NCBI GenBank assembly: GCA_050747525.1
Contig: JBOGOC010000090.1
Coordinates: forward strand, 1-23,644
Length of the DNA: 23,644 nt
Reading direction: 5' to 3'
DNA from: JBOGOC01 sp050747525
GTDB taxonomy: Bacteria; Acidobacteriota; Polarisedimenticolia; JACPZX01; DASXTC01
The notes beneath the pieces were generated by a model. That model was not told where the DNA came from and searched no databases. It saw nothing but the letters and a program-made list of their open reading frames with translations. The position numbers and the translations under genes were made by a program. This document shows, in pieces, positions 7,616-15,370 of this stretch (positions are counted from its first letter, which is position 1; the number at the start of each line of letters is the position of its first letter).

Positions 7616-7644
7616 AGGGCCGGCCGAACGTCGCGGCCGGCCCT
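7616..7644. terminator. Hairpin between convergent genes, possible bidirectional terminator
   Basis: AGGGCCGGCC (7616-7625) and GGCCGGCCCT (7635-7644) form a perfect 10-base inverted repeat with a 9-base loop, between the barrel gene stop (7602) and the ligD stop (7649). No T tract follows on either side, so it is not a classical intrinsic terminator. In GC-rich genomes such hairpins may still stop transcription or protect 3' ends. Confidence 0.5.
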
Positions 7645-7648
7645 GCGC

Positions 7649-10210
7649 TCATTCTCCTGCCTGCCGGCGCATGGCGGCCGTGAGCGGCCGGCGCGCCGCC
7701 TCGAATCCGCTCCACGGATCCCGCCGCAGGGTGCGCAGCCGGCGGGACATCGTCTCGATGGTGAACGCATCCGAGCGCACCTCGGGAGTCAGCTCGGACC
7801 ATGTCAGCGGCGCAGACACCGGAGCCCCCTCGCTCCGGCGCGTGGAATACGGGGCGATGAACGTCGCCCCTCGCCCGTTGCGCAGGTAGTCCACGTAGAT
7901 CTTCCCCTTGCGCCGCGCCTTGGTCATCACCGATGTGAACTGCTGAGGGGCGTCGTTCACCATCCCGCGCGCCACGTCGTGAGCGAAGCTCTTGAGCTGC
8001 TCCCACGTCGCACCCGGCACGAGAGGGGTCACCAGGTGCAGCCCCTTGCCTCCCGTCGTCTTCACGAAGGACCGCATCCCCAGCCCCGTCAGCCTCCGGC
8101 GCGCCTCGAAGGCGGCGCGCGCCACCTCGTCCCAGGGGAGATCAGGGTCGGGATCCAGGTCGAGCACGAGGATGTCGGGGCGTTCCACGTTTTCGGCTCG
8201 CGCCCCCCAGAGATGGATCTCCAGCACCCCCATCTGCGCGAGGCCGACCAGCCCCTGCACCGAGTCCACCATCATGGAATGGCTCGCCTTCGAGCCGCGC
8301 TCCCTGATGGGGACTCGGTGCACGCCATCAGGCAGGCTCTGTCCCGCATGCTTCTGGTAGAAGCACTCCTTCGCGGATCCTTGGGGGCAGCGCACCAGCA
8401 TGAGCGGGCGGCCGGCCACGTACGGCAGCATGCGGGGGGCGGCCTCTTCGTAGTAGAGGGCCAGCGCTCGCTTGGTGATCCCCTGCCCCGCGTACAGCAC
8501 CCTGTCGGGATTCGTGATCCGCACACCCGCCACCCGGGAAGGGGCGGCGCCGGCGTCCTTCGCGGTCCGTGCGGGGTCCGCGGTCCGCTCACGGGTGATC
8601 CGGTGCGCTGCCTTGTCCTCGCGCAGGCCCCGGAACACCGGATGCCGCAGCCTCCCGTCGCGCGTCCACTCCGTGAACTCCACTTCGGCCACCTGGTCCG
8701 GTCGCGTCCACCGGGCGCGCCGGGCGATTGAGGAGGGAGGCGGGGGATCGAAGGGATTGTCCGCCGTGATCCGTGACTCGAGCCGCCCGGCCAGCTCCAG
8801 CAGTGACGCCTCGGTGAAGCCGGTCCCCACCTTGCCCGCGTAGCGAAGTCTTCCACGGTCGTCGTGATAGCCGACGAGCAGGGAGCCGAAACCCGAGCGG
8901 CTCCCTTCCGGCCGCGTCAATCCTCCGATCACCAGCTCCTGACGCCGAAGGCATTTGATCTTGAGCCAATCGCGGCTCCTGCCTGGCCGATAGACGCTCT
9001 GACGACGCTTGGAGACGATCCCTTCCAAAGCCATCCGGCAGGCCTGGCGCGATGCTTCCGGTCCCTGTCCCACGATGTGGCCGCTATAGCGGATCGCGCC
9101 CGCGTCGCAGAGCCCCCGCAGGGCTTCCTTGCGCGATTCCAGCGGCGACGCGGTCAGGTCGTATCCGTCCAGGTGCAGAAGGTCGAAGACCATGTAGGCG
9201 ATCCCTTCGCCCCCCCCCGACTTGATGGAGTTCTGCAGCGCCTGGAAGTCGCTGGCCCCGGCGGCATCCATCTTGACCACCTCTCCGTCCAGCAGGGCCG
9301 CGCGAGCCGGCAGCCGCACGGCAGCCTCGGCGAGAGTCGGGAACGACGCGGTCCAGTCGTGCCCTCCACGGGTGATGAACGTGGCCTTGCCGCGCTCGAT
9401 CCGGCAGAAGGCGCGGTACCCGTCGAACTTGATCTCGTGAAGCCAGGCATCCCCTTCCGGAGCGTCTCTCACCAGCGTGGCCAGCTCGAAACGCGGACTC
9501 GCGGGCAGAGAGGCCGCCCGTCTGGCCGCAGGAATGCGGGCGGGAGCCACCGCCGCGCCACGGGAGCCCGCGCGGCGCCCGCGGCCTCGGGCCGGCGCCG
9601 GCCTGCCGGAGTGCCAGACCGAGCCTGCCGCCGACGCGATCTGCTCCATGCTCCGTCCCGTGGCGACGCTTCCGGCCCGCTCCAGGACGTCGGCTCGCGC
9701 AGCATGCGTGTCCGGGTCCTTGTGCTTGATCAGCAGCCAGTTCCTGCCGTCCTGGCCCGCCTCCCCCTTCATCCGGACCAGCGAGAACCCTCCGCGCAGC
9801 TTCTCGCCTTCCAGATTGAACCGCAGATGCCCCTTGCGGTACATAGCGCGCGGGTCGCCCTGAGGGATCCACCGGCCGCGGTCCCAGATCATCACCGTGC
9901 CGCCGCCATACTCTCCTTCGGGGATGGTCCCTTCGAAGCCCGCGTAGTCGAGAGGATGGTCCTCCACGTGAACGGCCAGACGCTTCTCTCCCGGATCCAG
10001 GCTGGGCCCCTTCGGCACCGCCCAGCTCTTCAGGGTGCCGTCCATCTCCAGCCGGAGGTCGTAGTGCAGCCTGGAGGCATCGTGCTTGTGGATGACGAAG
10101 CTGTCGCCGGCCGGCGCCCCGGCCCGCTCGCCGGCCGGCTCCGGAGTCTTCCGGAAGTCGCGCTTGCGTCGGTACTCGCGCAGCGCGCCGGTGCTCGAGG
10201 CGCGGGCCAT
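7649..10210 (-). CDS. ligD: ATP-dependent DNA ligase LigD (phosphoesterase-ligase-polymerase)
   Basis: The multi-domain end-processing and sealing enzyme of bacterial non-homologous end joining. In order along 853 residues: a 3'-phosphoesterase domain (FVIHKHDASRLHYDLRLEMD, HVEDHPLDYAGFEGTIPEGE), an Ala/Arg-rich linker, the ATP-dependent ligase domain with the nucleotidyl-lysine motif EIKFDGYR (Lys261) and DWLKIKCLRRQE, then the primase-like polymerase domain (ITNPDRVLYAGQGITKRALA, DLDPDPDLPW, TTGGKGLHLVTPL). This PE-Lig-Pol order is that of Pseudomonas LigD, unlike Pol-PE-Lig in mycobacteria. All three domains look intact. The ATG at 10210 lies 4 bases after the Ku stop and has no clear ribosome-binding site, so translation is probably coupled to Ku. 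It ends convergent with the barrel gene. Confidence 0.95.
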   Translation of the reverse strand: MARASSTGALREYRRKRDFRKTPEPAGERAGAPAGDSFVIHKHDASRLHYDLRLEMDGTLKSWAVPKGPSLDPGEKRLAVHVEDHPLDYAGFEGTIPEGEYGGGTVMIWDRGRWIPQGDPRAMYRKGHLRFNLEGEKLRGGFSLVRMKGEAGQDGRNWLLIKHKDPDTHAARADVLERAGSVATGRSMEQIASAAGSVWHSGRPAPARGRGRRAGSRGAAVAPARIPAARRAASLPASPRFELATLVRDAPEGDAWLHEIKFDGYRAFCRIERGKATFITRGGHDWTASFPTLAEAAVRLPARAALLDGEVVKMDAAGASDFQALQNSIKSGGGEGIAYMVFDLLHLDGYDLTASPLESRKEALRGLCDAGAIRYSGHIVGQGPEASRQACRMALEGIVSKRRQSVYRPGRSRDWLKIKCLRRQELVIGGLTRPEGSRSGFGSLLVGYHDDRGRLRYAGKVGTGFTEASLLELAGRLESRITADNPFDPPPPSSIARRARWTRPDQVAEVEFTEWTRDGRLRHPVFRGLREDKAAHRITRERTADPARTAKDAGAAPSRVAGVRITNPDRVLYAGQGITKRALALYYEEAAPRMLPYVAGRPLMLVRCPQGSAKECFYQKHAGQSLPDGVHRVPIRERGSKASHSMMVDSVQGLVGLAQMGVLEIHLWGARAENVERPDILVLDLDPDPDLPWDEVARAAFEARRRLTGLGMRSFVKTTGGKGLHLVTPLVPGATWEQLKSFAHDVARGMVNDAPQQFTSVMTKARRKGKIYVDYLRNGRGATFIAPYSTRRSEGAPVSAPLTWSELTPEVRSDAFTIETMSRRLRTLRRDPWSGFEAARRPLTAAMRRQAGE

Positions 10211-10214
10211 GTGG

Positions 10215-10999
10215 TCAGGCGCTTCGCGAGCGCCGGCGGCGGGCCGGGCGGGCGGCACGGGCCGGCCTGCGTCTCCCGCGACGCGAATGCGACTGCTGGA
10301 CGCTGCGCTGCAGCAGAGGCAGCAAGTCGACGACCATCAGGTCGTCGTGATACTCGTCCTTGTAGCGGGAAGGCTTCCAATCCCGGGCCATCGCCTCGAC
10401 GATCTGCTCGGCCATCTCCACCTCCTTGCGCGTCACTCCCGCCTTGGACAGGCCGCCGGCCAGCGCGGCGACCTCTTCGGGCTCGCGCAGCTCGTGCGCG
10501 TAGCGCATCAGCTCGAGCGCCAGCGCGGGGCCACGGGGCACCACCGCGCCCACCCTCTGGCGCGTGCGGATGACCACGCTGGCGATGCCCACCTTGCCGG
10601 TGCGGCGCAGCGTCTCCCTCAACAGCGCGTACCCTTGCTGCTCTTCTTCGGTGGCTGGAGGTAGTAGGGCTTCTCGAAGTAGACCGGATCGATCTGCGAG
10701 GCGTCCACGAAGTCGAGAATCTCGATGGTGCGTGCGGATTTCGGGTTCGCGCGCTCGAAGTCGGCGTCGGTCAGGACCACGTACTCATCCGGCTCGTACT
10801 CGTATCCTTTGACGATCTGCTCCCAGGGCACCTCGCGCCCCGAGGCCTTGCTCACGCGTTTGTAGCCCACGGGGGACAGGTCTCTCCTGTCCAGCATGGA
10901 GAACCGAGTCTCCTCCTCGCTCTTCTCGGCAGGGACCAGAGCCACGGGGATCTCCACCAGGCCAAAGGAGATGCTCCCCTTCCAGATCGCTCGCGCCAT
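10215..10999 (-). pseudogene. ku: Ku DNA end-binding protein, interrupted by a one-base frameshift
   Basis: Ku binds double-strand break ends and recruits LigD. The first frame starts at 10999 with MARAIWKGSISFGLVEIPVA, typical of bacterial Ku, and runs through the core to KPYYLQPP, then reads out of family (KKSSKGTRC) to a stop at 10619-10621. The rest of Ku continues in another frame from about 10649, EEEQQGYALLRETLRRTGKV and onward, to a stop at 10215. It includes the conserved YALLRE segment, DEYHDDLMVV and a basic Arg-rich tail. One base appears to be missing around 10649-10655. Restored, the protein would be about 262 residues, normal for bacterial Ku. Both halves are otherwise undamaged, so the lesion is recent or a sequencing or assembly error. 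No ribosome-binding site precedes the ATG; TACGGT (11006-11011) lies 6 bases upstream, hinting at a leaderless start. Confidence 0.85.
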
Positions 11000-11052
11000 G
11001 AGAAAACCGTAGCGCACGCCAGGCCATCCCGCATGGGGAACCACCTGATGGC

Positions 11053-11089
11053 TTGACACCCGGCCCGGGCCGCCCCACGCTGGGCGGCC
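11053..11089 (+). promoter_or_regulatory. TTGACA box and perfect dyad abutting the glycosyltransferase start codon
   Basis: TTGACA lies at 11053-11058. GGCCGCCC (11068-11075) and GGGCGGCC (11082-11089) form a perfect 8-base inverted repeat around CACGCT (11076-11081), ending one base before the ATG at 11090. CACGCT is 17 bases from the TTGACA and could be a poor -10 box, giving a leaderless start inside an operator. If transcription starts further up, the same sequence would be an mRNA hairpin touching the start codon. Confidence 0.4.
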
Positions 11090-12181
11090 ATGGCACGCGT
11101 CCTGTTCCTGGATCCCTACCACGGCCCCAGCCACGCCGCGCTCAGCCTCACGCTGCAGGCCCGGTCGCGCCATCAGATCACGCTGCTCACCCTCCCGCCC
11201 CGCAAGTGGAAATGGCGGATGCGCGGGGCCGCGCTCGCGCTCGAGCCCGCTCTGCGCGCCCAGCCGGCCCCGGATCTCCTGATCGTGACGGACATGCTGA
11301 ATCTCCCCGAGACCCTCGCGCTGCTGAGGGATCACTGGGGCTCCCGGCTTCCCGTCATCCTCTATTTCCATGAGAACCAGCTGACCTACCCGGTGAGCGG
11401 CGGCGACGAGCGGGACCTGCACTTCGGCCTGGTCAACATCCACTCCGCCCTGGCCGCCGACCTGGTGCTCTTCAACAGCCGGTTTCACCTCGAGGACTTC
11501 CTGGGAGCGGTGCCGAAGGTCCTCCGCCAGATGCCCGACGAGCGCCCCGATGGCCTCGCCGATCGGATCCGCGCGCGCAGCGAGGTCCTGGGGCTGCCCG
11601 TCGAGGTTCCGCCGGAGGTCCATGGAGGCACGCTCCCGAAAGAGCCCTGGGTTCTCTGGAACCACCGCTGGGAGGAAGACAAGGACCCCGCCGCGTTCTT
11701 CCGGGTCATGGCGCGCCTGGACGCGCGCGGCGCGTGTTTCATGATGGCGGTCGCGGGCCCGACCTTCCGCGAGATCCCGCCCTGTTTCGAGGCCGCCCGC
11801 CGCGACCTGGGGCACCGCATCGCGCACTGGGGCCACCTTCCCGACGCGCGCGCGTACCACCGGCTCCTGGCCCGCTGCCGGGTCGTCGTCTCGACCGCGC
11901 GTCACGAGTTCTTCGGCCTGGCGGTGCGCGAGGCGATCGCGCTGGGATGTCATCCCCTGCTGCCGCGCCGGGTCGTGTACCCCGAGCTGGCGGGAGATCG
12001 CCGGGATTTCCTCTACGAGACGGAGGAGGATCTGGCCGCGCGTCTCGAGTCGCTGCTGTCCGGCCCCGACTCGGCCGCGGAGCTGGACGACCTGCGCCGC
12101 GAGATCCTGGCCTGCGGCCCCGAGACCATCGTGGCTCGGTGGGACGAGCGCATCGATCGCCTCCTGGCTTCGAGATCCTGA
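11090..12181 (+). CDS. DUF3524 / GTDC1-like glycosyltransferase, probable tRNA-queuosine alpha-mannosyltransferase
   Basis: The 363-residue protein matches the family of human GTDC1 (QTMAN), which adds mannose to queuosine at the anticodon wobble base of tRNA-Asp. The N-terminal DUF3524 domain shows DPYHGPSHAA (8-17), the very characteristic LPPRKWKWRMRGAA (35-48) and FHENQLTYP (93-101). The C-terminal half is a GT-B, family-4-type donor domain with WNHRWEEDKDP, GHLPDARAYHRLLARC and the nucleotide-sugar motif STARHEFFGLAVREAIALGC. The family is recognised from these motifs; the mannosyl-queuosine activity is transferred from animal and annotated bacterial homologues. No queuosine synthesis gene (tgt, queA, queG) lies in the window. 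No ribosome-binding site is visible before the ATG. It is divergent from Ku. Confidence 0.8.
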   Translation: MARVLFLDPYHGPSHAALSLTLQARSRHQITLLTLPPRKWKWRMRGAALALEPALRAQPAPDLLIVTDMLNLPETLALLRDHWGSRLPVILYFHENQLTYPVSGGDERDLHFGLVNIHSALAADLVLFNSRFHLEDFLGAVPKVLRQMPDERPDGLADRIRARSEVLGLPVEVPPEVHGGTLPKEPWVLWNHRWEEDKDPAAFFRVMARLDARGACFMMAVAGPTFREIPPCFEAARRDLGHRIAHWGHLPDARAYHRLLARCRVVVSTARHEFFGLAVREAIALGCHPLLPRRVVYPELAGDRRDFLYETEEDLAARLESLLSGPDSAAELDDLRREILACGPETIVARWDERIDRLLASRS

Positions 12182-12239
12182 CGCGCACCCGCGGCCACGA
12201 ACGCGATATGGCACAATAGCGTCCTGTCGCGAGGTGAAC

Positions 12240-14285
12240 ATGGCGAGAAAAGTCGAGAAGCTCGAGAAGGTCACTCCCATCAGGACGCGCGAGCGGGAAG
12301 CCCCCGCCGACCTCCTGGTCGATCTCTACAAGAAGATGCTGAACGTGTACTACGTGGAGGAGCGCATCAAGACCTTCGTCCGGGCGGGCAAGGTGTCGTT
12401 CCATGCGTCCACCCGCGGCCACGAGAAGGTGCAGATCGCGATGAGCTACCTGCTCCAGCCGGGCAAGGACTGGTTCTTCCCCTACTACCGCGAGAAGGCC
12501 CTGATGGTGGGCCTGGGCATGCCCATCAAGGACATCTTCCTCCACATGCTGTCCAAGGCGGACGACCCCTCCGGCGGGGGCCGCAACATGAGCGAGCACT
12601 TCTCCTCGCGCGCCCTGCGCGTGGTTTCTCCCACCGCGTGCACCGGCACTCAGTTCCTGCCGGCGGTGGGCATGGCGCGGGCCATCAAGAGCGACGGCCG
12701 CGACGAGATCGTGTACGTGTCGTCGGGCGAGGGGGCCACCAGCGAGGGGGAGTTCTTCGAGGCCCTCAACTGGGCGGTGCGCGAGCAGCTGCCTGTGCTG
12801 TTCCTGGTCCAGAACAACGGCTACGCCATCAGCGTGCCCCAGGAGATCCAGACCGGCTCGGACGTGGAGGACATCTCGCGCGGGTTCGACATGCGCGCCA
12901 TGCACGTGGACGGCACGCGCTTCACCGACATGTACAACAACCTGAGGCCCATGATCGCCGAGATGCGCAACGGGGGCGGGCCGCGCCTGATCGAGGCACA
13001 CGTCGTGCGCCTGGACTCCCATTCTTCGTCGGATGATCAGAGCAAGTACCGCAGCCAGGCCGAGCTGGACGCCATCGTCAAGGAAGACCCGCTGGCCCAT
13101 ACGGCGGGCGTCCTGCTGAACAAGGGGATCCTCAAGGAAGAGGACATCCGCCGGCTGCACGAGGACATCAAGGCGCAGGTGGACCAGGCGGCGCTGGATG
13201 CGGAGGCCGCGCCCGATCCCGATCCCCCCACCGCCGTGCACCACATCTTCTCCTCGCGCCAGCCGGTGAGCCGGGAGACCGCGCCCGGCTCGGCCTCCCA
13301 GGAGCCCGTCACCATGGTGGAGGCGATCAACCGGGGGCTGCGCGAGGAGATGGCGCGCGACTCGAAGATCATCATGTGGGGCGAGGATGTGGCCGACCCG
13401 AAGGGGGGCGTGTTCGGCGTGACCCGCGGACTGGGGTCGGCCTTCCCGGGACGGATCACCAACTCGGCTCTGGCCGAAGCCAGCATCGTGGGCGTGGCCC
13501 AGGGCATGGCCATCGGCGGCTGGCGCCCGGTGGTTGAGATCCAGTTCGGGGACTACTCGTTTCCCGGCTTCATGCAGATGCGCAACGAGATCCCCACCCT
13601 GCGCTGGCGCAGCGGCGGCGTGTGGTCGTGCCCCATGGTCGTGCGGATAGCCGTGGGCGGGTACATCCGCGGCGGGCCGTTTCACAGCCAGTGCATCGAG
13701 GCCCTGTACGCGCACACGCCCGGCTGGTACATCGCCTACCCGAGCAACGCCGCCGACGCCAAGGGACTCGTCAAGACCGCGTGCCGGATGGACGACCCGG
13801 TCCTCTTCCTGGAGCACAAGGGGCTCTACCGGCAGGTCTATTCGAAGGCCCCCGAGCCGGACGCCGACTGGCTGCTGCCGTTCGGCAAGGCGCGCATCGC
13901 CCGCGAGGGGACCGACGTCACCGCGGTCACCTGGGGGAGCGGCGTGGTGCGCTGCGAGCGGGCCGCCGATGCCCTGCGGGATGAAGGGGTGAGCGTGGAG
14001 GTGATCGACCTGCGCACCATCGTCCCGTGGGACGTGGAGACGGTCATGGCCAGCGTCCGCAAGACGGGCAAGGCCATCGTCGTGCACGAGGCGATCATGA
14101 CGGGAGGCTTCGGCGGCGAGGTCGCCTCGCGCATCGCCTCGGACGCCTTCGACCACCTCGACGGGCCGGTGCTCCGGGTGGCGGCGAAGGACTCGTTCGC
14201 TCCCTACGCGCCGTCGCTGGAGACCTTCGTCCTGCCATCCCAGGAAGAGGTGACCGCGGCCATCCGCAGTCTGGCCTCGTACTAG
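12240..14285 (+). CDS. Fused E1 alpha/beta subunit of a 2-oxoacid dehydrogenase complex (thiamine diphosphate-dependent)
   Basis: Catalyses decarboxylation of a 2-oxoacid (pyruvate or a branched-chain 2-oxoacid) and transfer of the acyl group to the lipoyl E2. The 681 residues combine both E1 chains. The alpha half (~25-320) carries the thiamine-diphosphate motif from GEGATSEGEFFEALNWA (163-179) to NN (192-193), and RSQAELDAI with the phosphorylation-loop-like DSHSSSDDQSKYRS. A Pro/Ser/Ala-rich linker (~325-355) leads to the beta half (~357-681), with EAINRGLREEM, MWGEDVADPKGGVFGVTRGL, QFGDYSFPGFMQMRNE and a C-terminal transketolase domain. GAGG ahead of the ATG supports this start. No E2 or E3 gene is adjacent, so substrate cannot be assigned; the sequence looks nearer to branched-chain enzymes, with low certainty. 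Confidence 0.87.
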   Translation: MARKVEKLEKVTPIRTREREAPADLLVDLYKKMLNVYYVEERIKTFVRAGKVSFHASTRGHEKVQIAMSYLLQPGKDWFFPYYREKALMVGLGMPIKDIFLHMLSKADDPSGGGRNMSEHFSSRALRVVSPTACTGTQFLPAVGMARAIKSDGRDEIVYVSSGEGATSEGEFFEALNWAVREQLPVLFLVQNNGYAISVPQEIQTGSDVEDISRGFDMRAMHVDGTRFTDMYNNLRPMIAEMRNGGGPRLIEAHVVRLDSHSSSDDQSKYRSQAELDAIVKEDPLAHTAGVLLNKGILKEEDIRRLHEDIKAQVDQAALDAEAAPDPDPPTAVHHIFSSRQPVSRETAPGSASQEPVTMVEAINRGLREEMARDSKIIMWGEDVADPKGGVFGVTRGLGSAFPGRITNSALAEASIVGVAQGMAIGGWRPVVEIQFGDYSFPGFMQMRNEIPTLRWRSGGVWSCPMVVRIAVGGYIRGGPFHSQCIEALYAHTPGWYIAYPSNAADAKGLVKTACRMDDPVLFLEHKGLYRQVYSKAPEPDADWLLPFGKARIAREGTDVTAVTWGSGVVRCERAADALRDEGVSVEVIDLRTIVPWDVETVMASVRKTGKAIVVHEAIMTGGFGGEVASRIASDAFDHLDGPVLRVAAKDSFAPYAPSLETFVLPSQEEVTAAIRSLASY

Positions 14286-14305
14286 GCAAGACATCCCCCA
14301 GGAGG

Positions 14306-15370
14306 ATGACCCTGCCCGACAAGGAGTCGGCGCAGCAGCGTGCGGACCGCATCCGCGCGTTCCGGGCTGAGTTGGAGCAGCTCGAGCGCGAGGGGGTGCT
14401 GAGCCTTCCCTCGGCCGAGCGCGAGCGGCTGGTCTCGCATCACCAGGGGCTCCTCGAGCAGCTGGCGAGCCAGTTCGACATCGACGTCTCCGACACCCAG
14501 CGGCAGATGTCCCTGGGGATGCGGGTCGCGTCGTTCCTGGGGGCGCTGGCGCTCGCGGCGGCCGTCTACACCTTCTTCTTCCGCTTCTGGGGGCTCCTGG
14601 GAACGTCCGTCCAGGTGACCCTCCTGGTGGCGGCTCCCCTGGCGGCGCTGGCGGGTGTGCCCATGGCGGCGCGCCGCGAGCGGACGCTCTACGTGGCCTC
14701 GCTCATCGCCACCGTGGCCCTGGCCTCCTTCGTCCTGAACCTGGGCGTGCTGGGCGCCATCTTCAACATCACGCCCTCGCAGCACGCGCTGCTGGCGTGG
14801 AGCCTCTTCGCCGGCCTGCTGGCCTGGGGCTACGGCCTGCGCCTCCTGCATGCCGCTTCGCTGGTCGCTCTGATCCTGTGGATAGCGTCCTGCGTGGGGG
14901 TCTTCCGGGGCATCCCCTGGGACATGGTCTGGCGGCGCCCCGAGTCGGCCCTCCTGGCCGGGGCGGCGGTCTTCGCGGCGCCCCTCCTCGTGCGCCGCGC
15001 TCCGCCCGGGTTCCACGCGGACCACCGGCTCATCGGTCTGATTGCGATCCTGATCCCCGTGCTGATCCTGGGATTCACGGGTGAGATGAGCTGGATCCCG
15101 CTGAAGGCGAAGACCGTGGAGAACCTCTACCAGATCCTCGGCTTCGCCCTCTCCTCGGCGGCCATCGCGCTGGGGATCCGGCGAGGCTGGACCGAGGTCG
15201 TGCGCGTGGGCGCGGTGGGCTTCGTCGTGTTCCTCTACATCAAGCTGTTCGACTGGTGGTGGGAGTGGATGCCCCGCTACCTCTTCTTCCTGATCCTGGG
15301 CGCGATCGCGCTGGCCATCCTGGTGATCCTTCGCCGGGCGCGCGCCGTGCTTCAGCGGAGCCCCGCGTGA
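14306..15370 (+). CDS. DUF2157-family polytopic membrane protein
   Basis: About 354 residues. A charged N-terminal segment of ~70 residues (RIRAFRAELEQLEREGVLSL, SHHQGLLEQLASQFDIDV) precedes roughly ten hydrophobic membrane segments from residue ~75 to the end, including VASFLGALALAAAVYTFFF and FLILGAIALAILVILRRARA. This matches the DUF2157 family of inner-membrane proteins, whose function is unknown. AGGAGG (14300-14305) touches the ATG at 14306 with no spacing, which is unfavourable; an in-frame CTG at 14312 would have a perfect 6-base spacing. The gene follows the E1 gene by 20 bases and its stop overlaps the GTG of the next gene, so the two membrane/envelope proteins are probably made together. 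Confidence 0.75.
   Translation: MTLPDKESAQQRADRIRAFRAELEQLEREGVLSLPSAERERLVSHHQGLLEQLASQFDIDVSDTQRQMSLGMRVASFLGALALAAAVYTFFFRFWGLLGTSVQVTLLVAAPLAALAGVPMAARRERTLYVASLIATVALASFVLNLGVLGAIFNITPSQHALLAWSLFAGLLAWGYGLRLLHAASLVALILWIASCVGVFRGIPWDMVWRRPESALLAGAAVFAAPLLVRRAPPGFHADHRLIGLIAILIPVLILGFTGEMSWIPLKAKTVENLYQILGFALSSAAIALGIRRGWTEVVRVGAVGFVVFLYIKLFDWWWEWMPRYLFFLILGAIALAILVILRRARAVLQRSPA

Noticed and set aside
10619..10660. Programmed ribosomal frameshifting in Ku.
   Set aside because: There is no X-XXY-YYZ slippery heptamer, no obvious downstream pseudoknot and no known precedent in Ku. A missing base is the simpler explanation.
11739..14294. An 851-codon minus-strand frame opposite the E1 gene.
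   Set aside because: Antisense shadow; the plus-strand E1 motifs are intact and the minus frame has no recognisable domain.
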